Notes under the pieces: generated by a model
Seen by the model: the letters and a program-made list of their open reading frames with translations, nothing else
Told to the model about the DNA's origin: nothing
Database searches by the model: none
Made by a program: the position numbers and the translations under genes
Assembly: GCA_004380135.1 (NCBI GenBank)
Contig: QXCR01000121.1
Coordinates: forward strand, 1-64,000
DNA from: Stemphylium vesicarium
Taxonomy: Eukaryota; Ascomycota; Dothideomycetes; Pleosporales; Pleosporaceae
Direction: 5' to 3'
DNA: 64,000 bases
Part shown: positions 59,573-64,000 of the stretch, in pieces
Numbering within the stretch: position 1 is the first letter of the stretch
How the letters are laid out: each line of letters starts with the position of its first letter

Positions 59573-61381
59573 ATGGCGGACTTTACCCCAGCGCAACAAA
59601 AGCCAATACACTCGCTTGTTCTGGACACCGGACCACTCATCAAGAACGCTATTTCAATTTCGACGATTATCAACGCTGCAGAAGAGCTCTACACTACTCC
59701 CGCTATCCTGTCCGAAATCCGAGATGAAGCCACACGATCACGTGTACAGACCACCCTTGTTCCCTTCCTGAAGATTAGAAACCCCAGTCCAGCCAGTTAT
59801 GACGCTGTCATCGCCTTTAGCAAGAAGACCGGCGATCATGCAGTACTCAGCAGACAGGATCTTGGCATCTTGGCGCTAGCGTACGAGGTGCACTGTGAAA
59901 GGAATGGTGGAAACTGGGGGCTGAGAGAAGCACCAAAGGGAGAAGTGAAGAGGAGGCCGGAGGAGATTGAGGCGGAGGCTGAGAAAGAGAAGAACCCCGC
60001 AGCTGCGGCTGAGGGTGGCTCGTCGAAATCGGCGAGTAAGCGTAGGCGCAGGGCGGCCAAGGCTAGCCAGACGGCTGGAGATGTCGCCGAGGACGCATCT
60101 GAAGTGGCAAAGATTGATGCGGCTGAATGTGCCGAGCCAGAGGAACTCGATGAAGGCTGGGAGCAGCCTACTGGCAAGCGCGCAGCCAAGGCCAGGGCCC
60201 CAAAATCTACCAAGTTCAACTTCAAGCCCGCTGAAGAGGCCGAGACTGAATCAAGCGCGACTCCGCAACAGGATGGGCAGCCTGCTCTAGAGGAAGCGGA
60301 TGTGGATGGCGGCGTTGCGGTCACTCAAGAGCAAATGGAGGAGCAGATACAAGAGCAGGTTGTAGCGCAAGTTCAAGATCAAATCCACGAGCAGGTACAG
60401 GACCAGATTCACGAGCAGCTCGAGAACAAAGGTCAAGAGAAGCTCGAAAGTCACGCCGTAGAGCAAGCAGAGCAGAAGATTGAGGAGCAAGTCCAGGAAC
60501 AGGTTCAAGAGCGACTTCAAGAACAGCTTGGAGAGCAGGGACTGATTGACCGGTCCGCAGCGGTCGAAATACCCAGCGCGAACATCCACATTGACCAAAA
60601 GGCCGAGCTCTCCATCGCGCCCGAGCAGCAAGAAAATGCGTCACAGGAGCCAATCCTCGAGCACTCCATGGCCAACCTCTCCATCTCCCAACAACCCACA
60701 CCCCCTACGACGGACGACTCAGCCGGCGACTCAGACTCCGACGGCGACTGGATCACACCGACGAACCTCACCGAGCATCAAGCCAAAGACTCTAGCCTCC
60801 AACCTCACATCCACACAGCATCCAATCCGCAACTCGACGTGGCGACTATGACGACCGACTTCGCGATGCAAAACGTGCTTCTACAGATGAACCTCCAGCT
60901 CCTCTCGACAAACATGCAACGCATCAAAAACGTAACTACAAAAGTACTCCGCTGCCACGCCTGTTTCAACATCGTCAAGCAGATGGACAAGCAATTCTGC
61001 CCGCGCTGCGGCCAAGCCACCCTCCAACGCGTCTCGTGCAGCACCAATGCCAAAGGCGAGTTCCGCATCCACCTCGCCCGCAACTACACATACAACAAGC
61101 GCGGCGACAAATACAGCATCCCGAAGCCCATCGCCGGCACCGCGAACACCAAGTGGAGCGCCGGCCAAGGCGGAGGCAAAGGCGGTTGGGGTCGCGACCT
61201 CATCCTTGCAGAGGACCAGAAGGAATATACGAAGCGCATGGAAACCGACAAGAGGAACCGAACTAGGGATCTCATGGACGAGAACTATCTGCCGAGTATC
61301 CTGACAGGTGATAGGGCGAAGACGGGGGGTAGGGTTAAGGTGGGTGCGGGGAGGAACGTGAATGCGAAGAAAAGGGCGTAA
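59573..61381 (+). CDS. NOB1: NOB1, 20S pre-rRNA D-site endonuclease
   Basis: This is a single-exon gene of 602 residues, longer than yeast Nob1 (459). Residues about 13-115 are a PIN domain (LVLDTGPLIKNA gives the first catalytic Asp; LYTTPAILSEIRDE the Glu; TGDHAVLSRQDLGILALAY the later acidic residues). The C-terminal part holds a zinc ribbon with Cys461, Cys464, Cys476 and Cys479 (CHACFNIVKQ and FCPRCG), followed by RNYTYNKRGDKYSIPKP and the family's final motifs. NOB1 cuts 20S pre-rRNA at site D in the cytoplasm to make mature 18S rRNA in the 40S subunit. The extra length comes from the linker: an acidic/Ala-rich part and a stretch of repeated Gln-Glu-Gln-Val units at about residues 255-325. 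Confidence 0.97.
   Translation: MADFTPAQQKPIHSLVLDTGPLIKNAISISTIINAAEELYTTPAILSEIRDEATRSRVQTTLVPFLKIRNPSPASYDAVIAFSKKTGDHAVLSRQDLGILALAYEVHCERNGGNWGLREAPKGEVKRRPEEIEAEAEKEKNPAAAAEGGSSKSASKRRRRAAKASQTAGDVAEDASEVAKIDAAECAEPEELDEGWEQPTGKRAAKARAPKSTKFNFKPAEEAETESSATPQQDGQPALEEADVDGGVAVTQEQMEEQIQEQVVAQVQDQIHEQVQDQIHEQLENKGQEKLESHAVEQAEQKIEEQVQEQVQERLQEQLGEQGLIDRSAAVEIPSANIHIDQKAELSIAPEQQENASQEPILEHSMANLSISQQPTPPTTDDSAGDSDSDGDWITPTNLTEHQAKDSSLQPHIHTASNPQLDVATMTTDFAMQNVLLQMNLQLLSTNMQRIKNVTTKVLRCHACFNIVKQMDKQFCPRCGQATLQRVSCSTNAKGEFRIHLARNYTYNKRGDKYSIPKPIAGTANTKWSAGQGGGKGGWGRDLILAEDQKEYTKRMETDKRNRTRDLMDENYLPSILTGDRAKTGGRVKVGAGRNVNAKKRA
60335..60540 (+). repeat. In-gene repeat encoding Gln/Glu-rich units in NOB1
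   Basis: Imperfect 12-base units encode EQ(V/I)QxQ-like tetrapeptides, predicted to form a long charged helix or coiled coil in the linker between the PIN domain and zinc ribbon. Confidence 0.8.
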
Positions 61382-63238
61382 GGCAAGAGGTGCAAGGGAG
61401 ATGATTAAGTGAGGGTATGTAGACATAGGTTCACATGCGCGCGGATGATACAGGATGGGCGGAAGGACGATCGGGTTACCCATATCGCTGGGTTTGGGAG
61501 GCGTCTATGGGCGTTGGAGGAAAAAAGGGTCGTGGCTCATTTTCATTCGTCACTTTTACACATCGCGCATCATAGAAATCTATCTTCCATCGTTGGGTTA
61601 GATTACGGCATCTTAAAAGGTTCATTGTCACATGTCGTTCGTTTCCCTTTTCTAGTTCTTTCCCATCTCAACACGTGCGGCATCCTTCCCTTCCCTTCCT
61701 CGTGCCCACTTGCCTGCAGCACTGCGGCCCAGAATTTCCCTTCACCGCACATCCCTCACCTCAACTACCGCTCATCTCACATCTCAGTTCACGACTCAGT
61801 CTCCTTACCTTTCCTACGAGTTGAATACTCCATCCGACCTAGCAACCCCCCCTGGCGGTTCTGCGCCATGCACACAAGCGGCGTAGTCCACCAAGTAGCC
61901 CCGGTACTGGCTCGGTAAGACAACTGAGAGCGACTAAGCGTCCAACGTCGTCGGTTAAGGTATGCGTTGAATCCTATTTCGACATCTAGGTCTCCAACGC
62001 AAGGGATTGAAGCCCGCAGGCTTATACTCGGGGTTTCCCCCAAGCCGGGGAATAGCGAATTAACTAGGGCAACTTGCTCTTTGCAGATGCGTATGCATTT
62101 AAAGCGCGGCTGCGGATGTGTGGCGCAGGCGCGGGTCATCAGTGCGAAGATCGGAAAAGCTTGGTTGTGGCTTGTGTACGGTCAGATGAGAGGAAGTCTA
62201 TACGAGGAGGCTGAATGGGAGTGTGTGCTGAGTGAGCTGGGTGGATACCGATTGGAATAGACGCGAGTTACGAGATACGGGGTCTCGAGGATAGGCGCAT
62301 GTGGTCGCATCTTGCCAATGGCTTGGAGGATGTTGTTGTTGAGTTGTAGTCTTCCTTCGTCGTCTTGGATCTGCAGCAGCTTGGCCCAGATCACTACGAT
62401 TAAAGTATGTATCTAACTCGGCAGTCTCGCACCATACAATCTCCATTACAGTTCTATTCATCGTCTATTGTCGCTTCCAGACGTACATGCAGCATTAGCG
62501 CGCATCGCATCTTCCATCCGACGGGCGTATCGCACTGGTGCGAGATAGAGGCTCAGTGCATTATTCGCGCTCACGATTGCTTTCTCCGACCAGTCGGAGC
62601 CCGTAGCTAGACGTGTGAACGTGCGTGCAGCTCCGCTCTCGTATCACCTACAGCCGCGAGACAAGCGGAAAAAGTGGCGTAAGACGTTCTTGACAGGCCC
62701 GTTCTGTACCACCACACAGAACCCTTACATAGACCTCACGTGGGCTGCGCCCACAACGCCTTCGCTTACGTGAAGATCCACACCTTTTCAGCATGGCCGG
62801 GGTGGATTTGACTCGGAGAAGCCAGCAATTTAGCCAACGGGCATGGGTTCTGGATGCGGAGCGCTTCCTGATGCGAAGTGTGTGTGCTGGCAGTGCATTG
62901 TGAGAGGGCGTCGTGAAGGAGGAATGGGTGGGCCTGAAGCGTCTTGTCTAAGCAAATGCGAGTTGACCAACGGGATGGCAGAGCGGCTGTCATGTGGATG
63001 GTGGGTAATGGGGGTGGTGTAAGTAAATACAAAGAGGGCTGGCCGTTTATTCATCTCGTGGAAGCTGAATTTTTATTTTTTCTCTTCTTTCCATTGCATA
63101 GCTTGATTTGGCATTGGTTTGGCTTTTTGATTTGTGCGATATGGCGATCATTAGTATACTTAACGCCTGGACTTCGGTCCCTAGATCTTATCTCCGACAG
63201 GTATGTTTTCTCAGAGTACTACTTTGCTATAATGTCGA
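61382..63238. other. Intergenic region, no supported gene
   Basis: About 1.85 kb. Open frames (the longest 169 codons, 61409-61918) lack domains or splice support. The upstream exon of the terpene synthase, if one exists, should lie in the last few hundred bases. Confidence 0.45.
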
Positions 63239-64000
63239 TTGGATGCTCAAATAGCCCAGCTTTCGAAGTCTCTCTACCCTCCCAAATGCACGGAGACTCC
63301 GAAAACTTCTCTGTCTGCTCCGCATGATGCCTCGACAAAGTACAGTGATCATCGGGCGGAGATCATAGCTCGACTCCGTGGCCAAGAGATCCATGTCCCG
63401 GATGTTTACTACATCTACGCTGACTGGGAGGCCAAAGTACATCCTGATGTTGATGTGTTGAGGCATCATTTAGAGGGATACTTTGAGAAGTTTATCAGTA
63501 CGGAAAGCATCAGGAAGAAGCAGAGAAAGGTCGACAATGGCCTTTGTGTTGGACACTTCTGGACTCATGTTCCTTCAGATAGATTCCTCATCCTTGGGGA
63601 ATTGGTTGCGTGGGTATGTTGTGAAGTGCCGCTTTATCGATGTTGCTGACATGGCTACTAGTTTTTCTTTTGGGATGATGAAATCGACTGTGGTACGCTG
63701 ACTGATGATCGTGATAAGACCGAAGCGTACTGCGATGATACCGTTGAGTTCATTCGGCATTGCTTGCAGCCAGAACTTGAAGGCCATATCCCGGCGCCGG
63801 GTCGGCTGCATAACTGCGGGCCTTGGGTAAACATGGGACGAGCCATGCAAGAAGGGCAGTCGAAAGGCAAGTTAAGCAATGATTTAGCTGCGAGATCGAA
63901 CTAACACACTTCTAGAGGCACGTGATCGTTTCGCTGCGACGATTTACGACTTCGTCCTCGGCGTTCGCACTTCCCAGGCTACATGGGCCCAGGGTATATC
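63239..64000 (+). CDS. Terpene synthase, 5' end unclear and truncated by window end
   Basis: Visible exons are 63239(or earlier)-63613, 63662-63866 and 63916-64000 onward. Intron 1 is 48 nt (GTATGT...CTACTAG) and intron 2 is 49 nt with a GC donor (GCAAGT...CTAAC...CTAG). The recognisable part runs from IHVPDVYYIYADWEAKVHPD through ILGELVAW into FFFWDDEIDCG, which carries the Asp-rich metal-binding motif of class I terpene cyclases, then DDTVEFIRHCLQPE. Such enzymes bind Mg2+ and ionise farnesyl (or similar) diphosphate to make a cyclic terpene. The NSE motif lies beyond the window. The coding frame has no ATG and is closed by a stop at 63230, so a 5' exon or a different N-terminus is needed; an ATG at 63232 is in another frame. 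It may be the edge of a secondary-metabolite cluster outside the window. Confidence 0.85.

Overview
The window is nuclear DNA of a filamentous ascomycete, most likely a dothideomycete of the Pleosporales type. The evidence is mostly short introns (about 46-110 nt) with GTAAGT/GTATGT donors and CTAAC/CTGAC branch points, genes on both strands with no operons, and fungus-specific families (ENA-type Na+ ATPase, CFEM and LysM proteins, GH92 mannosidase, a Hda2/3 subunit with a chromodomain, a gasdermin-like protein with a partner subtilase). The order or genus is an inference from gene style; no marker gene fixes it. I saw no rRNA, convincing tRNA, CRISPR array or intact transposon.

Layout. 1-9.7 kb: a disordered nuclear protein with KEN and D-box-like motifs (+), an acyl-CoA dehydrogenase (-), an SDR of the NADP-mannitol dehydrogenase type (-) and an uncharacterised 301-residue protein (+). 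9.7-25.4 kb is a housekeeping block: a fungal RGG-tailed protein (+), a small RING protein (-), YIH1/IMPACT (-) divergent from a CID/SR-rich RNA-processing protein (+), a chromodomain-Hda2/3 silencing protein (+) and an ENA P-type ATPase (-). 25.4-40.3 kb is gene-poor, with degenerate repeats and a secretome-like set: a two-LysM effector (-), a small unknown protein (-), a single-pass membrane protein interrupted by a stop codon (+), an MFS transporter (+), a CFEM/GPI protein (-) and a 100-residue unknown (-). 40.4-51.3 kb: a RING protein (-), GH92 alpha-mannosidase (-), two single-pass membrane proteins (+), pICln (-) and a WDR83-like WD40 protein (+). 51.7-59.0 kb is the most interesting locus: a multi-exon C2H2 protein with an in-frame TAG (-), head-to-head with a DUF7580-like/S8 subtilase (+), which is followed on the same strand by a gasdermin-like pore-former (+). 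59.6-61.4 kb: NOB1 (+). A terpene synthase (+) begins near 63.2 kb and runs off the end.

The subtilase and gasdermin-like genes together look like a regulated cell-death module of the het-Q2/het-Q1 kind: the protease would cut an inhibitory C-terminal tail from the pore-former. The divergently transcribed C2H2 gene belongs to a family often seen near such fungal incompatibility genes and may be a decayed third member. The remaining genes are mainly independent housekeeping functions (ribosome maturation, translation control through Gcn2, splicing and methylosome assembly, heterochromatin, ion export) mixed with secreted or membrane proteins that suit a plant-associated lifestyle. Exon borders were placed by eye from splice motifs and reading-frame phase and are not supported by transcript data.
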